A stretch of 64,000 nucleotides of DNA, taken from AC-51 sp036265325. Its GTDB lineage: Bacteria; Actinomycetota; UBA4738; HRBIN12. The DNA is taken from assembly GCA_036265325.1 (NCBI GenBank), contig DATAPH010000029.1, positions 1 through 64,000 of the forward strand, in the 5' to 3' direction. The stretch's first letter is position 1, and every line of letters begins with the position of its first letter. The notes below the pieces were generated by a model, which saw only the letters and a list, made by a program, of their open reading frames with translations, had not been told where the DNA came from and did no database searches. Of this stretch, positions 24,373-33,591 are shown piece after piece. The position numbers and the translations under genes were made by a program.

Positions 24373-25832
24373 CCGTCGAGCTCCGCGATCCGTTCCCGCA
24401 CGGCATCACCCAGCAACCACACGTCCCCGCACCCCATCGTGACCACGAGGTCTCCGGCCCGCACCTCGTCGGCGAGGTATGTCACGACGTCGCCGCGGTG
24501 CGACAGGTAGACGACGGTCGCCGCGCCGCGCCCGTCGCGCTCGGCGACCGCCTCGAGGACGCCGTCGGCGACCAACTGTCCGGTGATCCCCGGGATCGGC
24601 GGCTGCGCGGCGCCGTAGACATCGGTGACGACGACCAGGTCCGCGCCGGCGACGCTCGCCCCCAGCTCGCGCCACAGCGCCTGGACGCGCCAGTACCGGT
24701 GCGGTTGGACGAGGGCGATCACCCTCGCAGGCGCACGGCGCCGTGCCGTCTCGATCGTCACCTCCATCTCGGTCGGCGTCTGGCCATAGTCATCGAAGAA
24801 GTCCGCGTCGCGAGCGCGGCCGCGCAGCTCGAACCGCCGATGGACGCCGCCGAACGACGCGAGCGCCTGGGCCGCCACGGCGGGATCGACGCCGAGCTCC
24901 CGCGCGGTCGCGATGGCGGCGGCGGCATCGAGCAGGTTGTGCGCGCCGTCGATGCGCAAGGCAAGCGGAACTTCCTCACCGTCGACGGTCACGGAGCCCC
25001 GCGCGCCGTCCGGGCCGAGCTCCTCGACGCGAACGACATACCGAGCGTCGCCGGCGAGGCCGTACGTGATCGGCTCGATGCACGCGAGCGCGACCGCGCG
25101 CATCGCGCCGGGATCGTCGGCGCACGCCACGACGGCTCCGCATCCCGCCCCGAAGCGGGCGAAGGCGTGCTCGATCTCGTCTCGGCCACCCGGATAGAAG
25201 TCGACGTGGTCGACGTCGACGTTCGTGATCACGCCGATCGCCGGCGATCCGAGCAAGAACGAGCCGTCGCTCTCGTCGGCTTCGAGGACGAAGAGGTCCC
25301 CCGTCCCGTCGTTGGCGCCGCCACCGGTCTCGTTGAGGTCGCCGCCGATCAGGTAGGAGGGGTCGCGGCGGCCGGCCACCAGCACCGATGCGAGCATCGA
25401 GGTCGTGGTCGTCTTGCCGTGCGTCCCGGTCACGGCGATCGCCCGGCGCCCCGCAGCCAGAGCCGCGACCGCCTGCTGCCGGCGCCACAGCGGGATGCCG
25501 GCCTCGTCGGCGGCGAGAAGCTCCGGGTTTTCAGCCGCGATCGCGCTCGACGTGATCACGACATCGGGACGCGGCTCGTCAAGCACCGCGGCCGCGGTGT
25601 GGCCGACCCGGATGCCGACCCCGGCAGCCTCGAGGTCTTCCACCGCGCGAGACCGCTTCAGATCGGAGCCCTGCACCGCGACGCCGCGCGCGCGCAGTAA
25701 CCGGGCGAGGTTCCGCATGCCTGCGCCGCCGATCCCGATCAGGTGGGCGCGGTGAACGCCCGCGATGTCGGGAACCGCGAGCGTCGGGATCGATCCGGGC
25801 GGTGGCGTCCAGAGTGCGTCGCCGTCGATCAT
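24369..25832 (-). CDS. murC: UDP-N-acetylmuramate-L-alanine ligase
   Basis: Adds L-alanine to UDP-MurNAc with ATP. It has 487 residues in three domains: the N-terminal Rossmann-like part with HLIGIGGAGMRNLARLL (about 30-46), the central ATPase with GTHGKTTTTSML (about 132-143) and the C-terminal ligase domain, which has FDDYGQTPTE. The ATG at 25832 overlaps the murG stop by four bases. GTG starts further upstream would run into murG and are unlikely. Confidence 0.95.
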   Translation of the reverse strand: MIDGDALWTPPPGSIPTLAVPDIAGVHRAHLIGIGGAGMRNLARLLRARGVAVQGSDLKRSRAVEDLEAAGVGIRVGHTAAAVLDEPRPDVVITSSAIAAENPELLAADEAGIPLWRRQQAVAALAAGRRAIAVTGTHGKTTTTSMLASVLVAGRRDPSYLIGGDLNETGGGANDGTGDLFVLEADESDGSFLLGSPAIGVITNVDVDHVDFYPGGRDEIEHAFARFGAGCGAVVACADDPGAMRAVALACIEPITYGLAGDARYVVRVEELGPDGARGSVTVDGEEVPLALRIDGAHNLLDAAAAIATARELGVDPAVAAQALASFGGVHRRFELRGRARDADFFDDYGQTPTEMEVTIETARRRAPARVIALVQPHRYWRVQALWRELGASVAGADLVVVTDVYGAAQPPIPGITGQLVADGVLEAVAERDGRGAATVVYLSHRGDVVTYLADEVRAGDLVVTMGCGDVWLLGDAVRERIAELDG

Positions 25833-26938
25833 CCCGCTGCCTCCGCGACTTCGGCGCAAAGATCGGCGATCCGTGCCGCGGCGTCGGGGCGCGCCCAGGC
25901 CTGGGCCGCTGCCCCCATCGCTGCTCGCGTCGCGTGGTCGTCCACGAGGTCCAGGATGGCGTTCACGAGCGCCGATGACGACAGATCGCGATCGAGCACC
26001 ATCCGGGCCGCGCCGGCCGAGACCAGCTCGCGCGCGTTCGCTTCTTGATGGTTCTCCGTCGCGTGTGGATACGGCACGAGGATCGACGGCAGCCCGCACG
26101 CCGTCACCTCTGCGACGCTGCCCCCAGCCCGGCCGACGACGAGATCCGCGAGCGCGAAGGCGCGGTCCATCCGGTCGATGAACGGCACGACGGCCACGCG
26201 CAGCGTGGTCGACCGATCCACGGCGCGCGCCACCTCGGCGTCATAGCCGGGCCCCGCGCTCACGAGGAGCTGCAGATCGCCGCGGCTCGCCAACAGCGGC
26301 AGCGCCTCCGCCACGACCTGATCCAGATGCAGCGCGCCCTGACTGCCGCCGAACACGAAGACGGTCACGCGATCGGGCTCGAGACCGAACGCCTCGCACG
26401 CTTCGACGCGAAGCCGCCCACGTCGCTCCGGAACGCTGGCGATCTCGGTGCGGATCGGGTTGCCGGTCCGTTCGACGCGCACGCCCGCCGGCAGCCGCGA
26501 CGCGGTGCCGTCGAAGGTCGTGGCGACCGCCGCCGCCCACCGCGCCGCGATCCGATTGACGATCCCGGGCACGCTGTTGGGTTCGATCAAGACGAGCGGT
26601 CGTCGCGTACGTCGAGCGGCGATCGCCGCCGGGCCGCTCGCGAACCCGCCGATGCTCACGACGACGTCGCTGCCGCGCACGAGCCCGCGGACCGAGCGCG
26701 AGCCGCGAAGCGCCAGGGCAACGGCTCGCAGCGTCGCGACGGAGAACCGCGCCTGGGCCGCGGACACGTGGACAGGGATGAACCGGAACCCGGCGTCGGG
26801 CACGAGCCTCGCCTCCTGGCCGTCCTCCGCGCCGACGAACACGACCGACGCCCCGTGAAGGTCTCGGAGCGCGGTGGCGGTAGCAAGCGCGGGGAAGACG
26901 TGGCCGGCGGTCCCCCCGCCGGTGACGACGACGTTCAT
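25829..26938 (-). CDS. murG: UDP-GlcNAc:lipid I GlcNAc transferase
   Basis: Peripheral membrane GT28-type enzyme that converts lipid I to lipid II. It has 369 residues. The N-terminal glycine-rich loop GGGTAGHVFPALA (about 7-19), the NSVPGIVNR region and the C-terminal donor motifs FGGSQGA (about 188-194) and GRAGGSVAEV (about 260-269) are present. The ATG overlaps the ftsW stop by four bases. Confidence 0.95.
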   Translation of the reverse strand: MNVVVTGGGTAGHVFPALATATALRDLHGASVVFVGAEDGQEARLVPDAGFRFIPVHVSAAQARFSVATLRAVALALRGSRSVRGLVRGSDVVVSIGGFASGPAAIAARRTRRPLVLIEPNSVPGIVNRIAARWAAAVATTFDGTASRLPAGVRVERTGNPIRTEIASVPERRGRLRVEACEAFGLEPDRVTVFVFGGSQGALHLDQVVAEALPLLASRGDLQLLVSAGPGYDAEVARAVDRSTTLRVAVVPFIDRMDRAFALADLVVGRAGGSVAEVTACGLPSILVPYPHATENHQEANARELVSAGAARMVLDRDLSSSALVNAILDLVDDHATRAAMGAAAQAWARPDAAARIADLCAEVAEAAG

Positions 26939-28323
26939 CGCCCCGGCGTGGACCCTCGCGCTGCACGCGTCGGTGAGCCCGCATCTCGCGCAACGCTCGC
27001 CAGCATCCCGACCCCGACGAGCGTCACGACAAGGGCGGTACCGCCGAACGACACGAGCGGCAGCGGCACCCCCGTGATCGGCAACAGGCCGGTGACCGCC
27101 CCCATGTTCACGATCGCCTGCAGGCCGATCCAGCCGATCACCCCCGCCGCGAGCAGTCGTTCGAACGTGCCGCGCGCGTGCAGCGCGATCCGGATGCCGG
27201 CGTAGATCAGCACGCCGAAGGCGATCAGCACCGCGAGGGCGCCGAGCAGACCGAGCTCTTCGCCGATCACCGCGTAGATGAAGTCCGAGTGCGCGTTCGG
27301 CAGGAAGTCCCATTTCGCCCGGCTCGTGCCGAGGCCGGTGCCCAGCCAGCCGCCCGAGCCGATCGCGATCAGCCCCTGGATCAGCTGGTAGCCGTTCCCT
27401 TGGCGGTCGGCCCACGGATTGAGCCATGCGTCGAAGAACCGCGTGCGCCGGTACGTCTCCCCCACGATCAGGACCATCGCGCCGAGCACGCCCGCGCCGG
27501 CCGCGAACACCAGGTAGCGCATCCTGATGCCCGCGGCGAACAGCATGACGAGCACCAGACCGCACAAGATCAACGTCGTGCCGAGGTCGCGTTGGGCGAT
27601 GCCGAGCAGGCTGACCAGCAGCACGATCGGCGCCAGCGGCATAAGGAGCTGCATCGGCTCGTCGAGCTTGCTCCACTTATTGGTGAGGATCGTCGCCGCG
27701 ACGGCGACAAGGCCGAGCTTCGCGAACTCCGAAGGCTGGATCGTGAGCGGCCCGAGGTCGATCCATCGCGACGCGCCGTACAGGGATGTCCCCGACGTCG
27801 GCCGGGCCGCGATCACCATCAGCACCGTCGCGCCGCCGAGGATCCAGATCCCGAGGTGCTTCCAGATGCGGGGCGACAGGCGCGCCACCACGACCGCGGC
27901 GCCGACGCCGAGACCGGCGTACACGAGTTGACGTTGGAAGTACCAGAAACTATTGCCGCCATACCCCTGTGCGGCCGAGACCGAACCGGCGGAGAGCACC
28001 ATCACGAGGCCGACGACGGTGAGCGCCCCGGCCGACCCTGCGAGCAGCGCGATATCCCGCCGCGCGAGCCGCTTGGCCTCGGCGGCGTTCCGTCGTCGCG
28101 GCGTGGGGACCAGCCGAAGATGGTGCGCGAGACGCGTCGACCGCCCGGCCGTCGACGTGGGCGTGGTGCCCGACTTCGGCGCCTTCGCAGTGGCGCTCGA
28201 CTTCGTCGCCTTCGCAGTGGCGCTCGACTTCGTCGCCTTGGCAGTGGCGCTCGACTTCGTCGCCGGGGCCTTGGGGCTCGCGGGTGTCTTGGCGCGCGCG
28301 GCGCCTTGTGTGCGCTCAGCCAC
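26935..28323 (-). CDS. ftsW: Septal peptidoglycan polymerase FtsW (SEDS family)
   Basis: Multi-spanning lipid II polymerase that works with FtsI. It has 462 residues with about ten membrane helices from residue 92 on. The SEDS signature region contains QGNGYQLIQGLIAIGSGG and the SDFIYAVIGEELG motif. The first 90 residues are an unusual Lys/Ala/Ser/Thr-rich cytoplasmic extension built largely from a nine-residue repeat. The GTG start at 28323 overlaps the murD stop by eight bases. If translation began at a later codon the repeats would be lost, but they are in frame and lie in the same coding register. Confidence 0.93.
   Translation of the reverse strand: MAERTQGAARAKTPASPKAPATKSSATAKATKSSATAKATKSSATAKAPKSGTTPTSTAGRSTRLAHHLRLVPTPRRRNAAEAKRLARRDIALLAGSAGALTVVGLVMVLSAGSVSAAQGYGGNSFWYFQRQLVYAGLGVGAAVVVARLSPRIWKHLGIWILGGATVLMVIAARPTSGTSLYGASRWIDLGPLTIQPSEFAKLGLVAVAATILTNKWSKLDEPMQLLMPLAPIVLLVSLLGIAQRDLGTTLILCGLVLVMLFAAGIRMRYLVFAAGAGVLGAMVLIVGETYRRTRFFDAWLNPWADRQGNGYQLIQGLIAIGSGGWLGTGLGTSRAKWDFLPNAHSDFIYAVIGEELGLLGALAVLIAFGVLIYAGIRIALHARGTFERLLAAGVIGWIGLQAIVNMGAVTGLLPITGVPLPLVSFGGTALVVTLVGVGMLASVARDAGSPTRAARGSTPGR
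28171..28264 (-). repeat. 27-bp tandem repeat in the 5' part of ftsW
   Basis: About 3.5 copies of a 27-base unit (28171-28197, 28198-28224, 28225-28251, partial to 28264) with only a few mismatches. Each encodes nine residues of the type SSATAKATK, giving a lysine- and alanine-rich N-terminal tail. Copy number may vary between strains. Confidence 0.85.
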
Positions 28324-29671
28324 CGGCGTGCACCCCCGACGCAAGCGCACGCGCGGCCGCGGCGAACCGATCGCCGCGCTCGCTATAAGACGTGAACTGA
28401 TCCCAGCTCGCGCACGCCGGTGCGAGAAGCACGACGCCGGGTCGCGCGCTCGCGACGAAGGCGGCGGCGACCGCATCTTCGATCGAGGCGGCGTCGCGCA
28501 CCGGCACGAGGTCCGCATAGACGGCGTGCAGCGACGGCGCGGCCTCACCCATGGCGACCACGGCGCGGAGGTTCGCGGCGGTGTCGCGCAGCGGCGAGAG
28601 ATCTTGCCCCTTCGCTCGGCCACCCGCGATCAGCACCGCATCGCGGACAGCCGTGATCGCGGCGGATGCTGCATGGACGTTCGTCGCCTTCGAGTTGTCC
28701 AGGAAGCGCACACCGTCGACCTCGGCGACCAGCTCTCCCCGGTGCGCCGCGGGTTCGAACGCGGCGAGCCCGTCGCGCACCGCCTCGGGCGCCGTTCCGT
28801 ACGCGAGCGCGGCGGCAGCCGCGGCGGCGGCATCCTCGCGCTGCCCGGCGCGCTCGCCGTCGACCGATCCGAGCGGGACGGGGCCGTCGGCGCTCCGGGC
28901 GAACAGCGCGTCAGCCTCGTACCCGACGTCTACACCGTCGCCGACCGGATCGGCCGCGCCGAACCACATGTGGGTGCACGGCGCCTCGGCCGAGACCTGT
29001 GCGGCGGTCCGATCGTCGCGGTTGCCGACGTGCACGTCGTCGTCGCGCTGGTTGCGGAAGATCGCCGCCTTCGCATCGCGGTACGCCTCGAACGACCCGT
29101 GGTGGTCGAGATGGTCCGGCGCCAGGTTCACCAAGACCGAGACACGCGGATGGAACCGCTCCTGCACCGCCAGTTGGAACGACGACACCTCGACCACCAG
29201 CGCCTCGTGATCCTCGCGCACCGCGGTCGTGAAGGGGAACCCGATGTTGCCGCAGGCGACCGCGTCGACGCCGCCGGCGCGCAGGCACGCGGCGAGCATG
29301 CCCGTCGTGGTCGTCTTGCCGTTCGTGCCGGTGACCGCGAGGTACGGAACGCGAGCCAGTCGCGCGCCGAGCTCGAGCTCGCCCCACACCGCGATCCCGC
29401 GTTCGCGCGCCCACACCACGGCCGGCGCGCCGGGTGGCACGCCGGGGCTGACCACGACCACGTCGGCGCCCTCGAGGTCCGCCGGGTCATGGCCTCCGGT
29501 CCGCACGTCGACGCCCGCCGACGTGAGCACCGAGACGTCCCCGACCGCGTCGGCGTCGCGCTGCTCGGTGACCAGCACCGTTGCGCCCTCCGCCGCGAGC
29601 GTCTCGGCCGCGGCGCGGCCGGCAACCCCCGCACCGATCACGACCGCTCGCCGTCCATCGAACGCGGTCAT
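28316..29671 (-). CDS. murD: UDP-MurNAc-L-Ala-D-glutamate ligase
   Basis: Adds D-glutamate to UDP-MurNAc-L-Ala. It has 451 residues. The N-terminal Rossmann motif VIGAGVAGRAAAETLA (about 11-26), the ATP-binding GTNGKTTTTGML (about 112-123) and the ligase domain (LDNSKATNVHA, GGRAKGQDLSPL) are seen. The ATG overlaps the mraY stop by four bases. Confidence 0.95.
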   Translation of the reverse strand: MTAFDGRRAVVIGAGVAGRAAAETLAAEGATVLVTEQRDADAVGDVSVLTSAGVDVRTGGHDPADLEGADVVVVSPGVPPGAPAVVWARERGIAVWGELELGARLARVPYLAVTGTNGKTTTTGMLAACLRAGGVDAVACGNIGFPFTTAVREDHEALVVEVSSFQLAVQERFHPRVSVLVNLAPDHLDHHGSFEAYRDAKAAIFRNQRDDDVHVGNRDDRTAAQVSAEAPCTHMWFGAADPVGDGVDVGYEADALFARSADGPVPLGSVDGERAGQREDAAAAAAAALAYGTAPEAVRDGLAAFEPAAHRGELVAEVDGVRFLDNSKATNVHAASAAITAVRDAVLIAGGRAKGQDLSPLRDTAANLRAVVAMGEAAPSLHAVYADLVPVRDAASIEDAVAAAFVASARPGVVLLAPACASWDQFTSYSERGDRFAAAARALASGVHAGG

Positions 29672-30729
29672 CCGAGGCCCCCGCGCGCGATGAAGTCTGC
29701 GTAGAACAGGCCGATCCCGACGGCCGAACAGAGCCCGGCGATGATCCAGAACCGCACGATCACGGTGAACTCGGGCCACCCCGCCAGCTCGAAGTGATGG
29801 TGGAACGGCGACATCCGGAACACCCGTCGTCCGAATCCGCGATACGAGATGACCTGGATGATCACGGACACCGTCTCGAGCACGAACAGGCCGCCGATGA
29901 TCACGAGCAACAGGACGGTGTTCGTCACCAGCGCGAGCGCACCGAACAGTCCACCGATGGCCAGGGCCCCGGTGTCGCCCATGAAGATCCGCGCCGGCGC
30001 CGCGTTCCACCATAAGAACCCGGTCGCGGCGCCCATCATCGCGGCGGCGACGATCGCGACGTCCTGCATGTCGGCACCCGCGACGGCGTAACAGCCGGTC
30101 GCGCCGCCGAGCAGGTCGCACGTGTGCCGGAACTGCCAGAAGCTGATGAAGATGTACGCCGCAGACACGAGGATGGATGCGCCCGCCGCCAGGCCGTCCA
30201 GCCCGTCGGTGAGGTTGACGGCGTTCGAGGCGCCCGTGAGCACGAAGAACGCCCACACGACGAAGAATCCGCCGAGCGCGATCGCCGTCGGCCGCACGAA
30301 CGACACGTGCGTGGTGATCCCTGCCTGCTCGCCGCTGTGCATCACGAGCCACGCGAACGCCAGCGAGACGACGGCGGTGCCGGCGAACTTCTGCAATTTG
30401 GTCAGCCCGAGCGAGCGCTGGCGCCGCACCTTCGCGTAGTCGTCCAGGAACCCGACGATGCCGAAGCCGACGGCGACCATCACGAGCGCGACGCCCGTCG
30501 GCGTGACGCGCTGGGTCGAGATCCGCGACGCGAGGTAGCCGGCAACCAACGCGATCAAGATCACGATCCCGCCCATGGTCGGCGTGCCCATCTTCTCCAT
30601 GTGTGTGTGCGGGCCATCCTCACGGATCCGTTGGCCCCACCCCCACGAGCTGAACGCGTGGATCGCGACCGGCGTGCCCAGCAGCGCAACGGCGAGCGCA
30701 GCGCCGGCGGCGATCAGGATCGAGATCAC
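29668..30729 (-). CDS. mraY: Phospho-MurNAc-pentapeptide translocase
   Basis: Integral membrane enzyme that makes lipid I on undecaprenyl phosphate. It has 353 residues and about ten helices. Conserved cytoplasmic motifs are FLDDYAKVRRQRSLGL (about 84-99, Asp-Asp), NAVNLTDGLDGLAAG (about 168-182) and the C-terminal PFHHHFELAGWPE. The start is GTG, overlapping the murF stop as GTGA. Confidence 0.96.
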   Translation of the reverse strand: MISILIAAGAALAVALLGTPVAIHAFSSWGWGQRIREDGPHTHMEKMGTPTMGGIVILIALVAGYLASRISTQRVTPTGVALVMVAVGFGIVGFLDDYAKVRRQRSLGLTKLQKFAGTAVVSLAFAWLVMHSGEQAGITTHVSFVRPTAIALGGFFVVWAFFVLTGASNAVNLTDGLDGLAAGASILVSAAYIFISFWQFRHTCDLLGGATGCYAVAGADMQDVAIVAAAMMGAATGFLWWNAAPARIFMGDTGALAIGGLFGALALVTNTVLLLVIIGGLFVLETVSVIIQVISYRGFGRRVFRMSPFHHHFELAGWPEFTVIVRFWIIAGLCSAVGIGLFYADFIARGGLG

Positions 30730-32102
30730 GTGAGCGACTCCGCGAGCCGCTCACCGAGCTGCTCGAGCCCCGCGACGCGCGATCCCTTCACGAGGACAAC
30801 GTCGCCGGGCGCCGCGTGCGCGACGACGTCTGCGACGGCGGCGTCAGCGTCGTCGTAGGCGACCGCGGCGTTCGGCTCGACACCCTCGCGAACGGCGGCG
30901 ACGACGATCGCCTTGGCGTCCGGTCCGATCGCGAGCAGCCGGTCGACCGGGAGCCGCGCGGCGAGTTCGCCGACCCGTTCGTGTTCGGCGGTGGTGATCG
31001 GGCCGAGCTCAGCCATCTGTCCGAGCACGGCGATCAGATGTCCGTCGCCCGCCATCCACCGGCCGGTCTTCAGCGCGGCGGCGACCGACTCGGGGTTCGC
31101 GTTGTACGCGTCGTTCACGACACGGACCCCCGCCGCGGTGCCGGACGTCTGCATCCGCCAGCGGGTGACCCGCGCGTCGCTGAGCGCGACGGCGGCCTCG
31201 GCGATGGGGACGTCGAACTCGAGACCGACGGCGGCCGCCGCGAGGGCGTTCGTGACCATGTGCTCGCCGGCGACGTTCAGGTGCACACGCGCATGGTCGC
31301 CGTGATGACGGAGTTCGAAGGATGCGGTGCCGTCCCGGTCGAGCGAGACGTCGTTCGCGCGCACATCGGCATCAGCCGAACGGCCGAACGTGACCACGCG
31401 CGCCTCCGTCCGCGCCGCGTACCCGGCGACGACCGGATCGTCGGCGGACAGGATGGCGACCCCGTCGGGCGGCACCGCGTCGATGGGCTCGGCCGACGAC
31501 TCGACGATCGCCTCCCAGCTGCCGAAGGCCTCCAGGTGTGCGAGACCGACGTTCGTCACGACCGCCACCCGTGGCTCGGCCACGTCACACAGCCGCCGGA
31601 CATCGCCGACGTGCCGGGCGCCGAGCTCGGCGACGATCACGTCGGTGTCGGGCGGCGCGCCGAGCAGCGTCATCGGGACGCCGACCTCGTTGTTGAACGA
31701 CGACGGGCTCACGTGCGTTCGCCAGCGCGTGCCGACGACCGCGCCCGCGAGGTCCTTCGTCGATGTCTTGCCGTTCGCGCCGGTGATCGCGACCACCGTC
31801 CCGTCGAACCCACGACGCTCTGCGGCCCCGAGATCGAGCAGCGCGTTGCCCGTGTCGCGAACGTGCACGGCGGGCGCGTCGACGGAGAACCCCGACCGGA
31901 CGAGCACCGCCGCCGCTCCCCGCTCGAGCGCATCGCCGACGTAGTCGTGCCCGTCGAGCCGCTCGCCGACCAGCGCGACGAAGATGCCGTCGGGCCGGAC
32001 CGCCCGGGAGTCGGTGGCGACGCTCCCGATCGCCGTGTCGCCGCCGTCGCGCACCGCGCCGCCGACCGCCACCGCGATCTCGCCCACGGTCGTGGGACGC
32101 AT
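30726..32102 (-). CDS. murF: UDP-MurNAc-tripeptide D-Ala-D-Ala ligase
   Basis: Adds D-Ala-D-Ala to the UDP-MurNAc tripeptide. It has 458 residues with the ATP-binding GANGKTSTKDL (about 108-118), followed by SFNNEVGVPMTLL and the C-terminal NDAYNANPESV (about 322-332), all typical of MurF. The ATG shares one base with the murE TGA stop (TGATG). Confidence 0.95.
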   Translation of the reverse strand: MRPTTVGEIAVAVGGAVRDGGDTAIGSVATDSRAVRPDGIFVALVGERLDGHDYVGDALERGAAAVLVRSGFSVDAPAVHVRDTGNALLDLGAAERRGFDGTVVAITGANGKTSTKDLAGAVVGTRWRTHVSPSSFNNEVGVPMTLLGAPPDTDVIVAELGARHVGDVRRLCDVAEPRVAVVTNVGLAHLEAFGSWEAIVESSAEPIDAVPPDGVAILSADDPVVAGYAARTEARVVTFGRSADADVRANDVSLDRDGTASFELRHHGDHARVHLNVAGEHMVTNALAAAAVGLEFDVPIAEAAVALSDARVTRWRMQTSGTAAGVRVVNDAYNANPESVAAALKTGRWMAGDGHLIAVLGQMAELGPITTAEHERVGELAARLPVDRLLAIGPDAKAIVVAAVREGVEPNAAVAYDDADAAVADVVAHAAPGDVVLVKGSRVAGLEQLGERLAESLT

Positions 32103-33559
32103 CAGGCGGAGCCCCGCCGGGCGAGCGCCGCGCGCGCGACCTCGCGATCATCGAACGGCAAGAAACTGCCGTCGATCTCCTGCGTGGTCTCGTGTCCCTT
32201 GCCGGCGACCACCACGACGTCTCCGGGCTCGGCCGTATCGATCGCGCGCTTGATCGCGGCTGCGCGGTCAGGCTCGACGACCGCCGCCGCGCCGTCCGGG
32301 ATGCCGCTCGTGATCTGGTCGATGATCACGCGGGGGTCCTCGGACCGCGGGTTGTCGGTCGTCACGATCACCAGGTCGGCATCTTCGGCTGCCGCGCGGC
32401 CCATCATCGGTCGCTTCGCCCGGTCGCGGTCACCGCCGCAACCGAACACGACGATCACTCGGCCTTCGGCCGATCCGCGTGCGCCCTGGAGCACGTTGTG
32501 GATGCTATCCGGCGTATGTGCGTAGTCCACTACCACCGTGAAGTCCTGCCCCGCATCGATAGGCTCCATCCGGCCCGGCACCGGCCCCACCTGCGCGATC
32601 CCCCGGGCAGCGATCTCTGTCGGGATACCGACCACGCCTGCCGCCGCGACCGCCGCGAGCACGTTCTCGACGTTGAATCGACCCCGGAGCGCGGTACCCA
32701 CGCGCACACCATCGATCGTCGCCGTCGACCCCCCGGCGTCGACGGCCACCTCCGTCGCGCCGACGTCGGCCTCGTGCTCGGCGCCGTAGCTCGTCATGGG
32801 GATGAGCGGTTCCTCGAGCAGCCGCCTGCCCCATGCGTCGTCGGCGTTCACCACGCCGTGGCGAGCGAGCGCCGGGGTGAACAGCCGCCGCTTCGCCTCG
32901 AAGTACGCGTCCATCGTCCCGTGCAGATCGAGGTGGTCCTGCGAGAGGTTGGTGAAGATCGCGGCGTCGACGACGAGGCCGTCCACCCGGTGCTGCGCCA
33001 GTGCGTGCGACGAGATCTCTACCGCTACGGCGCGCACACCATCGGCGCGCATCTGCGCGAACGCACGCTGCAGCTCGGGCGCCTCGGGCGTCGTGTGCGA
33101 TAGCGGGGACGGCACACCGTCGATCCGGAGCCCCGTGGTGCCGATGACGCCCGGCGCCCATCCCGCCGCGCGGAACACCGATTCCAAGAGATACGTGATC
33201 GTCGTCTTCCCGTTCGTCCCGGTGACGCCGATGACCGTCAGCTCGCGGGCGGGATAGCCGAAGACGGCTGTCGACATGGGACCGATCGCCTCACGGACCG
33301 AGCGCACCACCAGCTGTGGCGCCGCGATCGCCAGCGGGTGGTCCACCACCAACGCGCCCGCGCCGGCGTCCACCGCCTGCTGCGCGAAGGCGTGTCCGTC
33401 CGCCCGCTCGCCGGGGATGCAGAAGAACAGCGACCCGGCCGGCACGTCGCGCGAGTCGTTCGACGCGTCCCGCACCGTGCCCTCGGGGTCGCCGCGCACC
33501 TCGGCGCCGACGACAGCGGCGACGTCGGCGAGCCGCACCTGGGGGAAGGTCGGGTCCAC
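32102..33559 (-). CDS. murE: UDP-MurNAc-dipeptide:diaminopimelate ligase
   Basis: Adds the third amino acid of the stem peptide. It has 485 residues with GVTGTNGKTTITYLLES (about 103-119) as ATP site and TTDNPRSEDP (about 400-409). The DNPR motif is the signature of meso-diaminopimelate specificity, so the wall is predicted to be A1-gamma type. The GTG at 33559 fits the family length. TAGGCT lies eight bases upstream of it, so a near-leaderless internal promoter is possible in the 32-base gap after ftsI. Confidence 0.94.
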   Translation of the reverse strand: MDPTFPQVRLADVAAVVGAEVRGDPEGTVRDASNDSRDVPAGSLFFCIPGERADGHAFAQQAVDAGAGALVVDHPLAIAAPQLVVRSVREAIGPMSTAVFGYPARELTVIGVTGTNGKTTITYLLESVFRAAGWAPGVIGTTGLRIDGVPSPLSHTTPEAPELQRAFAQMRADGVRAVAVEISSHALAQHRVDGLVVDAAIFTNLSQDHLDLHGTMDAYFEAKRRLFTPALARHGVVNADDAWGRRLLEEPLIPMTSYGAEHEADVGATEVAVDAGGSTATIDGVRVGTALRGRFNVENVLAAVAAAGVVGIPTEIAARGIAQVGPVPGRMEPIDAGQDFTVVVDYAHTPDSIHNVLQGARGSAEGRVIVVFGCGGDRDRAKRPMMGRAAAEDADLVIVTTDNPRSEDPRVIIDQITSGIPDGAAAVVEPDRAAAIKRAIDTAEPGDVVVVAGKGHETTQEIDGSFLPFDDREVARAALARRGSA

Positions 33560-33591
33560 CGCGCGCGAGCCTACACGTCCCCGGTCGCGCC

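Noticed and set aside
28171..28264. Tandem repeat considered as a CRISPR array
   Set aside because: The units are adjacent without spacers and are in frame in ftsW.
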